From assembly GCF_018687355.1 (NCBI RefSeq), contig NZ_CP061288.1, positions 630,144-694,143 on the forward strand: DNA of 64,000 nt, in the 5' to 3' direction. Position numbers and translations under genes: made by a program. The notes under the pieces were generated by a model that saw only the letters and a list, made by a program, of their open reading frames with translations, did not search any database and had not been told where the DNA came from. The first letter of the stretch is position 1. Each line of letters starts with the position of its first letter. This document shows, piece after piece, positions 54,399-64,000 of this stretch. The DNA is from Polynucleobacter sp. VK25 (lineage in GTDB: Bacteria > Pseudomonadota > Gammaproteobacteria > Burkholderiales > Burkholderiaceae).

Positions 54399-55911
54399 AT
54401 TTCTCGACCTTTTCTCGGTGAATGATCCAGGGTGGGGCAATAGCCACAATGCCGGTGGATCTAAAGATGCCAAAGACGGGCAGGGAAGTGATCAAGCTCC
54501 AAAAGCGGATCCTGAAACCAATAAGCCTGTAGAGGTTCAGCCAAACCAGCCGACAAATCCAGTTAATAAGCCAGACGGCCCGCCAGACTTGGATGAATTG
54601 TGGCGCGATTTCAATGACAGAATTGCCGGTATCTTTGGCGGTAAGAAGAAGCCAGGCGCAACTAGCAATCCTTCGAGTAGGCCGGTCAATAAGCCAAGCA
54701 GTACTGACATTCCCCCGCCTTCACAACGCAGCAATGGAAGCGGCGGTAATGGTGGCAGCAATGGCGGCATGAATACGCCGAACTTTAATTTCAGCAATCC
54801 ATTTGGCTCTAAGGCAAGTTTCCTGATCGCTGGAGCGATTGTTTTCTTTATGTGGGTATGCAGTGGCTTCTTCATTATCCAAGAAGGTCAGGCAGGCGTT
54901 ATTCTCACTTTTGGTAAGTATGACTACACCGCAAAGCCAGGTATTAACTGGCGTATGCCATGGCCGATTCAGTCTGAAGAGACGGTGAACTTATCCGGCG
55001 TGCGCTCTGTAGAAGTGGGCCGCCCCGTATTAATTAAGGCTACCAACCAAAAAGATTCTTCAATGCTCACTGAAGATGAAAATATCATTGACGTGCGCTT
55101 TGCTGTGCAATATCGCCTGAAAGATCCTACCGATTATTTATTTAATAACCGTGATCCAGATGCAGCAGTAGTCCAAGCTGCCGAAACGGCTGTACGTGAA
55201 ATCGTTGCTCGTAGCAAGATGGACACTGTTCTGTATGAAGGTCGCGAAAAGATTGGTATTGATTTAGCGAACTCTATTCAGAAGATTTTGGATAGTTATA
55301 AAACGGGTATTTATGTAACCAGCGTGACCGTACAAAATGTCCAACCTCCTGAACAAGTTCAAGCTGCGTTTGATGATGCGGTTAAAGCGGGTCAAGATCA
55401 AGAGCGTCTAAAGAGTGAAGGTCAGGCTTATGCCAACGACATTATTCCGCGCGCCAAAGGTACTGCTGCTCGCCTCATTCAAGAAGCTGAGGGCTATAAA
55501 GCCCGTGTGGTGGCTACTGCAGAGGGCGATGCCACACGCTTTAAGCAGATCCTTGTTGAATACGCAAAGGCACCTCAAGTCACTCGTGATCGTATGTATA
55601 TCGATAGCATGCGCGAGATGTACAACAACGTTACCAAGATCTTGGTTGATACAACCAAGAGCAATAGCTTGCTTTATCTCCCGCTCGATAAGATTGTTGC
55701 TCAGGTAAGTGCTGAAAGTGCACAAGTTGCCAGTGGACAAGCTACCCCAACTACAAGCACTCCAACTGGCAGCGTAACGGTAGGTGGTGCAACGGGTGCA
55801 AATACAAATCCTAATGGCTCTACTTCCAGTGCTACTCCTGTAGCGCCAGTAACGAATAGCGCCGCAGATAAACGCGATGGTCTCCGCAGTCGTGATCGGG
55901 AGTCCAGATAA
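54388..55911 (+). CDS. hflK: FtsH protease modulator HflK
   Basis: About 507 residues. A Gly/Asn/Pro-rich cytoplasmic N-terminus (longer than in E. coli) with PPDLDELWRDF, one transmembrane helix (FLIAGAIVFFMWVCSGFFII), the SPFH/band-7 domain (EGQAGVILTFGKYDYTAKPG) and a Gly/Thr-rich tail. The HflKC cage surrounds FtsH. ATG 54388 overlaps hflX; TTG 54364 and GTG 54418 are alternatives, and none has a good ribosome site. Confidence 0.92.
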   Translation: MTRKFLDLFSVNDPGWGNSHNAGGSKDAKDGQGSDQAPKADPETNKPVEVQPNQPTNPVNKPDGPPDLDELWRDFNDRIAGIFGGKKKPGATSNPSSRPVNKPSSTDIPPPSQRSNGSGGNGGSNGGMNTPNFNFSNPFGSKASFLIAGAIVFFMWVCSGFFIIQEGQAGVILTFGKYDYTAKPGINWRMPWPIQSEETVNLSGVRSVEVGRPVLIKATNQKDSSMLTEDENIIDVRFAVQYRLKDPTDYLFNNRDPDAAVVQAAETAVREIVARSKMDTVLYEGREKIGIDLANSIQKILDSYKTGIYVTSVTVQNVQPPEQVQAAFDDAVKAGQDQERLKSEGQAYANDIIPRAKGTAARLIQEAEGYKARVVATAEGDATRFKQILVEYAKAPQVTRDRMYIDSMREMYNNVTKILVDTTKSNSLLYLPLDKIVAQVSAESAQVASGQATPTTSTPTGSVTVGGATGANTNPNGSTSSATPVAPVTNSAADKRDGLRSRDRESR

Positions 55912-56780
55912 TGAATGCCAATCGTTTAATTGCTGCAGGTATCGGCTTCATTGTGCTGATCTATGTTCTATCTTCAAGCGTCTTTGTAGTTGATCAGCGT
56001 AAGTTTGCTGTGGTGTTCTCATTCGGGCAGATTGTGCGCGTGATTGAAAAGCCAGGTATTCAGGTCAAGCTTCCAGCCCCATTTGAAAGCGTCCGCTTCT
56101 TTGATCGTCGCATTTTGACAATCGATAATCCAGAAGCAGAGCGCTTCATTACTGCCGAGAAGAAAAACTTATTGGTAGATTCTTATGTGAAGTGGCGCAT
56201 TGTCGATCCTCGTAAGTTCTTCATTAGCTTTAAGGGTGATGAGCGCTTGGCGCAAGATCGCTTAACCCAGTTAGTGCGCTCTGCTCTAAATGAAGAGTTC
56301 ACTAAGCGTACCGTTCGTGAGTTGATCTCCGATCAGCGTGAAGAAGTGATGCAAGGTATTCGCAAGAAGGTTGCAGATGATGCATCTGATATTGGCGTAG
56401 AGATTGTGGATGTGCGCCTAAAGCGCGTTGATCTCTTGGCGGAAATTAGTGATTCTGTTTATCGCCGCATGGAAGCAGAGCGTAAGCGCGTTGCGAACGA
56501 GTTGCGATCAATGGGCGCTGCAGAGTCTGACAAGATTCGCGCAAATGCAGAACGTCAACGCGATACGATCTTGGCAGAAGCCTATCGTGATGCTCAGAAG
56601 ATTAAGGGTGCAGGGGATGCGAAAGCGACCGCACTCTATGCAGAAGCATTTGGGCGCGATCCTCAGTTCGCTCAGTTCTATCAAAGCCTAGAAGCTTACA
56701 GAAGCTCTTTCAAAGATAAGAAGGACATCATGGTAGTTGAGCCGAATGGTGAGTTCTTTAAGTTCTTGCACAAAAAATAA
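55911..56780 (+). CDS. hflC: FtsH protease modulator HflC
   Basis: 289 residues. An N-terminal transmembrane helix (IAAGIGFIVLIYVLSSSVFV) and SPFH domain (VDQRKFAVVFSFGQIVRVI), then a long helix. It forms the HflKC complex with the preceding gene; the TAATG overlap (stop 55909-55911, start 55911) couples their synthesis. Confidence 0.94.
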   Translation: MNANRLIAAGIGFIVLIYVLSSSVFVVDQRKFAVVFSFGQIVRVIEKPGIQVKLPAPFESVRFFDRRILTIDNPEAERFITAEKKNLLVDSYVKWRIVDPRKFFISFKGDERLAQDRLTQLVRSALNEEFTKRTVRELISDQREEVMQGIRKKVADDASDIGVEIVDVRLKRVDLLAEISDSVYRRMEAERKRVANELRSMGAAESDKIRANAERQRDTILAEAYRDAQKIKGAGDAKATALYAEAFGRDPQFAQFYQSLEAYRSSFKDKKDIMVVEPNGEFFKFLHKK

Positions 56781-56800
56781 GAAAGCGAATAGTCCCAATC

Positions 56801-57964
56801 ATGAATCGCTGGTTACTTCCTGAAGATATTGCAGACGTTTTGCCTGCTGAGGCTCGCAAGGTTGAGTCTTTGCGCCGTGCCGTCCTGGATTTGTATCAGT
56901 CATATGGCTACGAGTTGGTGGCTCCTCCTATTTTGGAGTTCTTAGATTCTTTATTGACGGGCACAGGCTCAGATCTCAATCTGCAAACATTTAAGTTGGT
57001 GGATCAGTTGTCTGGTCGCACTTTAGGTTTGCGCGCTGATATGACTCCGCAAGTCGCTCGTATTGATGCGCACCTATTGAATCGCGCTGGTATCACCCGT
57101 CTGTGTTATGCCGGCTCTGTAGCACACGCTCGCACGCCAGTAGGTAGCTCAGCGCGTGAGGAGTTACAACTTGGTGCCGAGATTTACGGTTGCGCAACCT
57201 GGGAAGCCGATCTAGAGGCGATCACTTTACTGCTCAAAACACTTTCTATTGCTGGTTTAGAGAGGGTTTACCTAGATTTGTCACACGCTGGTATTTTGGC
57301 GGGAATCTTGGATGGCCAGAACTTAGACAAAGAAACGATTGAAGCTTTGTACGGCTTACTACAAAGTAAAGATCGCCCTCGCTTAAGTCAGTGGGCAACT
57401 TGCTTGCCAGCAAATGTTGCGCAAGCACTAATGGCTTTGACTGAGTTGAACGGTCCTTGTGCTGCAGTATTGGTTCAAGCTAAGAAAGTATTACCTAAAC
57501 ATGCAGCGATTGACCAAGCTTTAGCGGATCTCGAGCGTTTAGTGTCTGCGGCAGCAAAGTTGTCTAACCATTTAGAGCTCAGTATTGACCTAGCTGATTT
57601 GCGTGGTTACCAGTATCACAGCGGCGTTATGTTTGCTGCTTATGTTGAGCAGTTGCCACAACCTATCGCCAGAGGTGGTCGTTATGACCATGTTGGTCAG
57701 GCCTTTGGTCGCCCGCGTCCGGCAACTGGCTTTTCTTTGGACCTATTAACTTTAGCCAATTTATCGCCATTGAACGTGCGCAAGCTGGCGATCTCAGCCC
57801 CTTGGGTCGACGATGCTGAATTGAACAAGGTAATCACCAGCCTGAGAAGTCAGGGTGAGGTAGTAATACAGATTCCAGTGGGTACTTCAGTAGAGGCTGC
57901 TGAATATGAATGTGATCGAGAGTTGGTTAAGCAAGGCAACTCTTGGGAAGTAAAGAAAAAGTAG
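56801..57964 (+). CDS. hisZ: ATP phosphoribosyltransferase regulatory subunit HisZ
   Basis: 387 residues. It resembles a histidyl-tRNA synthetase core (LLPEDIADVLPAEARKVESL, GLRADMTPQVARIDAH, ARGGRYDHVGQAFGRPRPATGFSLDL) but lacks the synthetase anticodon domain and full motifs. HisZ partners with short HisG for the first histidine step. Its place between hflC and purA is typical in betaproteobacteria. hisG is not in the window. Confidence 0.92.
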   Translation: MNRWLLPEDIADVLPAEARKVESLRRAVLDLYQSYGYELVAPPILEFLDSLLTGTGSDLNLQTFKLVDQLSGRTLGLRADMTPQVARIDAHLLNRAGITRLCYAGSVAHARTPVGSSAREELQLGAEIYGCATWEADLEAITLLLKTLSIAGLERVYLDLSHAGILAGILDGQNLDKETIEALYGLLQSKDRPRLSQWATCLPANVAQALMALTELNGPCAAVLVQAKKVLPKHAAIDQALADLERLVSAAAKLSNHLELSIDLADLRGYQYHSGVMFAAYVEQLPQPIARGGRYDHVGQAFGRPRPATGFSLDLLTLANLSPLNVRKLAISAPWVDDAELNKVITSLRSQGEVVIQIPVGTSVEAAEYECDRELVKQGNSWEVKKK

Positions 57965-59365
<1,401 letters not shown>

Positions 59366-59440
59366 TGGAAAATATTTCACAATTCATTAATTACGTAACC
59401 AACCCTATTTATTCACTTTTTTGTTTAAGAAGATAACAAC

Positions 59441-61657
59441 ATGACTGCGCGTACTACCTGCAATAGCCTTCAAGTGGCAACCCCTTTATATCGCTTTATC
59501 GAAGACAAAGTACTTCCGGGTACCGGTATTAAGAGTGCCGACTTTTGGAAAGGCTTTGATGAAATCGTTAAGGACTTAACTCCAAAAAATGAAGCATTGC
59601 TTGCTAAGCGCGATCGCATTCAATTGGATTTAGACAAATGGCACCAAGCTAACCCGGGCCCAATCAAAGATATGCCTGCATATCGCCAGTTTTTGAAAGA
59701 GATTGATTACTTAGTTGACGTTCCAGGAAAAATTACTGCAACTACTAAGAATGTGGATGACGAGTTAGCGCTCCAAGCCGGTCCGCAATTGGTTGTTCCG
59801 GTGCTTAATGCCCGTTATGCATTAAATGCTGCTAATGCACGTTGGGGTTCTTTGTACGATGCCCTTTACGGTACAGATGTGTTGTCTGAAGAAGATGGCG
59901 CTACCAAGACTGGTGCTTACAACCCAATTCGTGGCGCAAAGGTAGTTGCTTATGCCCGTAACTTCTTAGACCAAGCTGCTCCATTGGCTAAAGGTTCACA
60001 CCGCGATTCAGTAGCTTACACAGTAGATGGTAATAAGTTATCCGTTAAATTAAAAGACGGTACTTCCATTGGCTTGGCTGATGAGAAGCAGTTCGTTGGC
60101 TACCAAGGTGATGCAGCGGCTCCAAGCTCTATCTTGCTACGCAATAACGGGGTACACATTGATATCGAAATCAATAAGAGCAAAACCATTGGCGCTAGTG
60201 ATCCTGCTGGTATTAATGACGTTGTGCTCGAGGCGGCTCTCTCTACTATTTTGGACTTGGAAGACTCTATTGCCGCAGTTGATGGCGATGATAAGGTTCT
60301 TGCTTATGAAAACTGGTTAGGAATTTTGAAGGGTACGTTGGTTGAGGAAGTGAAGAAGGGCGACAAGACTATTACTCGCTCTCTGAATCCAGATCGTAAG
60401 TACAAAGCCGGTATTGGCGCTGTTGATGCAAAAGATGGCATCGTGACATTACATGGCCGCTCACTCTTGTTCCTCCGAAACGTTGGTCACTTAATGACTA
60501 ACCCAGCCATCATCACTGGTGATGGCAAAGAAATCTACGAAGGTATCTTGGATGCAGTAGTGACTGTATTGATCGCTTTGTATGACATCAATCGTCCAGC
60601 AAGCCAAGCGATTGGTAACACACGCAAGGGGTCTGTATATATCGTTAAGCCAAAAATGCATAGCCCAGAAGAAGTGGCTTTTGCTGGCGAACTCTTTGGT
60701 CGTGTTGAGAAATTACTCGGTTTACCAGCTGATACTGTAAAGCTCGGCATCATGGATGAAGAGCGTCGTATGAGTGCCAACATCAAGGCGGCAATTGCGG
60801 CTGCTGGAGCCCGTGTAGCCTTTATTAATACTGGCTTCTTGGATCGCACTGGTGATGAGATGCACACAGCGATGTATGCAGGTCCAATGATGCGCAAAGG
60901 CGATATGAAAACCAGCAAGTGGTTATCTGCTTATGAGCGTCGCAACGTATTTGCAGGTTTGGATTGTGGCTTACGTGGTCGCGCTCAAATCGGTAAAGGG
61001 ATGTGGGCAATGCCAGACATGATGAAAGCCATGGTTGAGCAGAAGATTGTTCACCCTAAAGCAGGTGCAAACACTGCTTGGGTGCCATCTCCAACAGCTG
61101 CTACCTTGCACGCGCTTCACTACCATCAAGTAAACGTAGCTGAACTCCAAAAGGAAATGGAAAAGCTCGATACTGCTGCTGAAGCTGAAGCATTGATCAA
61201 TGATTTGTTGACTATTCCGGTTGTGGAAAAGGCTAACTGGTCTAAAGAAGAGATTCAGCAAGAGTTAGATAACAACTGCCAAGGTATCTTGGGTTATGTC
61301 GTTCGCTGGATTGATCAAGGCGTTGGTTGCTCTAAGGTGCCTGATATTCATAACGTAGGTTTGATGGAAGACCGCGCAACTTTGCGTATCTCAAGTCAAC
61401 ATATTGCTAACTGGCTACTCAATGGCATCGTGACTGCTGACCAAGTGAACGAGAGTTTGCAGCGTATGGCTAAGGTAGTAGATGGTCAGAATGCTGGCGA
61501 TGCTTTGTATCAGCCAATGATGCCTAACTACCAAGATTCCTATGCTTATAAAGCAGCTAGTGATTTGATTTTCAAAGGTCTTGAGCAGCCTAACGGTTAC
61601 ACAGAGCCTTTGTTGCATGCTTGGCGTTTAGAAGTAAAGAAAGCTCACGCTAAGTAA
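59441..61657 (+). CDS. glcB: malate synthase G
   Basis: 738 residues, the long G isoform. It condenses glyoxylate with acetyl-CoA to malate. The N-terminal clasp and TIM barrel show [23 protein letters not shown] sequence (here [18 protein letters not shown]) and the catalytic-loop region [17 protein letters not shown]. It would use acetyl-CoA from the catabolic cluster. AAGAAG precedes ATG. Confidence 0.95.
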   Translation: MTARTTCNSLQVATPLYRFIEDKVLPGTGIKSADFWKGFDEIVKDLTPKNEALLAKRDRIQLDLDKWHQANPGPIKDMPAYRQFLKEIDYLVDVPGKITATTKNVDDELALQAGPQLVVPVLNARYALNAANARWGSLYDALYGTDVLSEEDGATKTGAYNPIRGAKVVAYARNFLDQAAPLAKGSHRDSVAYTVDGNKLSVKLKDGTSIGLADEKQFVGYQGDAAAPSSILLRNNGVHIDIEINKSKTIGASDPAGINDVVLEAALSTILDLEDSIAAVDGDDKVLAYENWLGILKGTLVEEVKKGDKTITRSLNPDRKYKAGIGAVDAKDGIVTLHGRSLLFLRNVGHLMTNPAIITGDGKEIYEGILDAVVTVLIALYDINRPASQAIGNTRKGSVYIVKPKMHSPEEVAFAGELFGRVEKLLGLPADTVKLGIMDEERRMSANIKAAIAAAGARVAFINTGFLDRTGDEMHTAMYAGPMMRKGDMKTSKWLSAYERRNVFAGLDCGLRGRAQIGKGMWAMPDMMKAMVEQKIVHPKAGANTAWVPSPTAATLHALHYHQVNVAELQKEMEKLDTAAEAEALINDLLTIPVVEKANWSKEEIQQELDNNCQGILGYVVRWIDQGVGCSKVPDIHNVGLMEDRATLRISSQHIANWLLNGIVTADQVNESLQRMAKVVDGQNAGDALYQPMMPNYQDSYAYKAASDLIFKGLEQPNGYTEPLLHAWRLEVKKAHAK

Positions 61658-61680
61658 TTTAGCCGACGTTCTTGATAAGG

Positions 61681-61712
61681 ATGGATTTGCTCAAAAAGCA
61701 AATCCATTTTTT
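61681..61712 (+). terminator. rho-independent terminator after glcB
   Basis: ATGGATTTGCT (61681-61691) pairs perfectly with AGCAAATCCAT (61697-61707) around a CAAAA loop, followed by TTTTT. Confidence 0.95.
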
Positions 61713-61740
61713 ATTGGTCGCAACTTATTGACTATTGAGT

Positions 61741-62235
61741 ATGTTCGGATTTCTAAACCTCTTTACCAAATCCCATTCTCAGTTTCCATTTCAATTCAAT
61801 GATGGAGGCAGGGAGAAGGCTGGTTTTAAAGGTGGAGCAGGAGACTGCGTTGTGAGATCTATTGCGATTGCCGCAAATCTTCCCTATATGCAAGTGTATG
61901 AAGATTTGAGACTTGCAAATGAGAGCTATGCCCAGCTCAAGAATGATCGGCTCGCTAAGCGGCTCAACATGAAAGGCTCCTCTCCTAGGAATGGTAATCA
62001 TCGCAACGTCTTTCATGATTACATTTTGGCTCAAGGCTTTGAATGGGTGCCGACAATGAAGGTGGGCGCAGGCTGCCAGGTTCACCTACGTCCCGATGAG
62101 CTGCCTAACGGGGTCTTAATTGCTAAAGTTTCCAAACACCTCACTGCAATTATGGACGGAGTCATTCACGATACGCACAACCCTTCTAGGGGCGGGACTC
62201 GCTGCGTATATGGCTACTACCTTAAGAAGCGTTAG
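61741..62235 (+). CDS. uncharacterised protein, possible papain-like Cys/His protein
   Basis: About 164 residues (TTG 61735 also possible). GDCVVRSIAIAANLPYMQVY could contain a nucleophilic Cys at a helix start, and VSKHLTAIMDGVIHDT a His followed by Asp, the order seen in papain-fold proteins. The ending DTHNPSRGGTRCVYGYY is well ordered. Similar short proteins are known in bacteria and phages but the function is not. It overlaps the minus-strand channel-like gene by 14 bases at the 3' ends. Confidence 0.6.
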   Translation: MFGFLNLFTKSHSQFPFQFNDGGREKAGFKGGAGDCVVRSIAIAANLPYMQVYEDLRLANESYAQLKNDRLAKRLNMKGSSPRNGNHRNVFHDYILAQGFEWVPTMKVGAGCQVHLRPDELPNGVLIAKVSKHLTAIMDGVIHDTHNPSRGGTRCVYGYYLKKR

Positions 62236-62737
62236 GATCTCTTTGGTGGTGTTTTAGATTCCAAGCAGCCTTATATGTACTTGTCATGCTAATCATGACT
62301 GAGGTAGTCCATGCCATCGCAAATAATCCTGAGAAGGAGATGAAGAAGGCAAGACTTTTCCATCCAGCTGGCAAGATATCCTCAATAAAACCGATGGTTG
62401 TATAGCAACTTCCGACAAATATCATGGCTTTAATGCCATCTTCAATTAAATTGAGCTCCAGGATATAAATTGTCCAAATGATGATTTCTGTCAGATGAAT
62501 TAAGGCAATAAAGAAAAAGGTGAAGTAGAAGTGAAAAAATACACGGTTGTATTGCCTTACCTTGAGGTTGCCATTGGTTAATCTTTCGAAGCGCAACATG
62601 ATGAAGTTAATTGCGCTGCCGTGAAAGAGGAGAATCAAGATGAGGCCGAATATGCCATATAGAGCGTCTCTAAGCAGTGGCAGCAGCGGAATGCCCGCTA
62701 GATTTGTTTGGCTTATTAGGTTGAGGGTGGTGGACAT
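62222..62737 (-). CDS. two-pore-helix ion-channel-like membrane protein
   Basis: 171 residues with an N-terminal hydrophobic stretch (LYGIFGLILILLFHGSAINFIM), a second helix pair and a pore-like segment FVGSCYTTIGFIEDILPAGWKSLAFF, shown here in part as CYTTIGFIEDILP. Potassium channels carry T(V/I)GYGD; here the last positions are FIED, so selectivity is doubtful. The family may be a non-selective or non-conducting relative. No ribosome site is visible. Confidence 0.6.
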   Translation of the reverse strand: MSTTLNLISQTNLAGIPLLPLLRDALYGIFGLILILLFHGSAINFIMLRFERLTNGNLKVRQYNRVFFHFYFTFFFIALIHLTEIIIWTIYILELNLIEDGIKAMIFVGSCYTTIGFIEDILPAGWKSLAFFISFSGLFAMAWTTSVMISMTSTYKAAWNLKHHQRDPNAS

Positions 62738-62828
62738 ATATTTAAGGAGGTTGTGGTCGCATCAAGGAAAGCAATTTTCCCTATCAGGGTTGATAATGTC
62801 ATATTGAATAACCCAAGTAAAGTAGCCC

Positions 62829-64000
62829 TTGAATAACGCCCCCCATACTGCTGAAACCAAGAAGCGAGAGCGCTTCTTTTTGTTTTCATTGGCGGGTATT
62901 CAGTTCACCCACATCTTAGATTTCATGATCATGATGCCATTGGGCCCAGATTTCATTCGGGAGCTCAATATCAATACGCATCAGTTTGGTTTATTGCTCT
63001 CTTCTTATACTTTTGCTGCTGCGATCGCGGGTGTATTTGCCACGTATTACATTGATCGGTTCGAGAGAAGGCAATTGCTTTTGCGCCTCTACGTTTGTTT
63101 CATTATCGCTACGATTGCCTGTGGTTTTGCTCCCAACTATCACATGCTATTTATCGCTCGCGCATGCGCTGGCGCATTTGGTGGAATATTGGGATCATTG
63201 GTGCAGACAATAGTGGCCGATTCCATTCCTTTTGAGCGCAGAGGGAAGGCCCTGGGTACGGTCATGGCTGCTTTCTCGGTATCTACTGTAGCTGGAGTGC
63301 CATTAAGTTTGTACTTGGCTAACAACATTAGCTTTCTAGGCTGGCGCGCTCCGTTCATGTTTATCGGTCTTATCTCTATATTGATTCTATTCATTGGGTA
63401 TCGCTATATCCCTAAGATTTCTGGTCACCTAGATCACGTCAGAGAGGGTAGTCGCTTCAGGCAAATCTATGACATAGTCATAGCGCATGAACATGCGCGT
63501 GCCTTTGTATTTATGGGGCTCATTATGATTACTGGGTTCTCCGTGATTCCTTATATTGCCCTTTATCTGACCTCCAATATCGGCGTTGCAAATTCTTACA
63601 TTTCGCTAATTTACCTATGTGGTGGCATTGCCACCCTAATGAGCTCGAGGGTGATTGGTCATATGGCTGATAAGTATGGCAAAGTGCGTGTCTTTAGGGT
63701 TCTGGCAATTGTGAGCTTGATCCCATTGTTAGTAACAACGAATCTTGTGCCAGTTCCCCTTTGGGTGGTTTTGATTAACTCCACGGCATTTTTTATCCTC
63801 ATTTCAGGGCGTATGATCCCGGCAATGGCTATTGTGAGTCAGCTTGTGGAGCCAAAGATTAGAGGAACCTTTATGAGCTTAGTGGGCTCGACTCAGATGT
63901 TGGCTTCTGGTATTGCATCTGTATTGGCGGGCTTGATTGTCACCATCACACCGGACGGTAAGATGGAGCACTACAACCTAGTTGGTTACGGTGCTGCAAT
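62829..64000 (+). CDS. MFS transporter, 3' end cut by window
   Basis: An open frame runs from TTG 62829 to the end of the window (390 residues visible). It is a major facilitator with first-half features FSLAGIQFTHILDFMIMMPL, TYYIDRFERRQLLLR (loop 2-3) and GIDS-like ADSIPFERRGKALGTVMA (loop after TM4). Resembles arabinose-efflux/AraJ-type drug:H+ antiporters. No strong ribosome site; a short upstream frame (GTG 62753) ends at 62836 after AAGGAGG, and could be coupled. Confidence 0.82.
   Translation, partial: MNNAPHTAETKKRERFFLFSLAGIQFTHILDFMIMMPLGPDFIRELNINTHQFGLLLSSYTFAAAIAGVFATYYIDRFERRQLLLRLYVCFIIATIACGFAPNYHMLFIARACAGAFGGILGSLVQTIVADSIPFERRGKALGTVMAAFSVSTVAGVPLSLYLANNISFLGWRAPFMFIGLISILILFIGYRYIPKISGHLDHVREGSRFRQIYDIVIAHEHARAFVFMGLIMITGFSVIPYIALYLTSNIGVANSYISLIYLCGGIATLMSSRVIGHMADKYGKVRVFRVLAIVSLIPLLVTTNLVPVPLWVVLINSTAFFILISGRMIPAMAIVSQLVEPKIRGTFMSLVGSTQMLASGIASVLAGLIVTITPDGKMEHYNLVGYGAA

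Noticed and set aside
62753..62836. 27-codon frame after AAGGAGG upstream of the MFS gene, overlapping its TTG start
   Set aside because: The ribosome site is only two bases from the GTG, and the product has no recognisable character; kept as a note in the MFS entry.

Overview
The window looks like a chromosome segment of a small-genome, moderately AT-rich betaproteobacterium, most likely Polynucleobacter or a close Burkholderiaceae relative. The basis is the housekeeping synteny (ndk-rlmN-ispG-hisS-yfgM-bamB-der-hfq-hflX-hflK-hflC-hisZ-purA, then glcB; dnaX-ybaB-recR next to the 4.5S RNA gene; surE-pcm-nlpD), the abundance of Bug/TctC-type solute receptors and the protein similarity. The genus is inferred from memory; no database search was possible.

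Layout. 1-2.6 kb: the end of a DUF1993 gene, an SOS-controlled umuDC pair under a perfect LexA-type box, and a 47-residue membrane peptide followed by a 12-bp perfect hairpin. 2.6-27.8 kb: an accessory catabolic region. A first IclR regulator diverges from an HMG-CoA-lyase-like / CaiB CoA-transferase / Bug receptor module. A second IclR regulator heads a minus-strand operon (IclR, 3-oxoadipyl-CoA-type thiolase, MFS exporter with an extra C-terminal domain) and diverges from a plus-strand array of 15 genes: Bug receptors, PaaG-like isomerase, NDP-forming acyl-CoA synthetase, alpha/beta hydrolase, FadB/J-like bifunctional enzyme, two D-2-hydroxyacid dehydrogenases, acyl-CoA dehydrogenase, MmgE/PrpD protein, class II aldolase, a second CaiB transferase, a divergent crotonase and a quinone-oxidoreductase-like enzyme. 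It ends at a strong terminator. Together these could import organic acids, activate them with CoA and degrade them by beta-oxidation-like steps. No oxygenase is present, so the substrate is more likely an aliphatic, branched or alicyclic acid than an unactivated aromatic.

27.8-33.2 kb: an ExoX-like exonuclease, the 4.5S RNA gene (minus strand) divergent from dnaX-ybaB-recR, a probable 43-residue membrane peptide, and an OprB-like porin. 33.2-39.3 kb: a CzcCBA/CusCBA-like RND efflux operon with a clear sigma-70 promoter and a His-rich N-terminus on the adaptor. 39.3-43.8 kb: surE-pcm-nlpD without the rpoS that often follows, then a PolB-like exonuclease and rlmD. 44.0-45.0 kb: a 26-residue membrane peptide and a YccA/Bax-inhibitor-1 protein. 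45.1-61.7 kb: the housekeeping run (nucleotide, tRNA, isoprenoid, outer-membrane assembly, GTPase, Hfq, HflX/K/C, histidine and purine functions) and malate synthase G with a textbook terminator. 61.7-64 kb: a possible papain-like cysteine protein, a two-helix channel-like protein with a degenerate pore signature, and an MFS transporter cut by the window edge.

The observations most worth following are the oxygenase-free CoA-catabolic array with its palindromic IclR operator, hflX with conserved sequence upstream of its only normal start codon, the unannotated-size membrane peptides with good ribosome sites, and the apparently leaderless dnaX.
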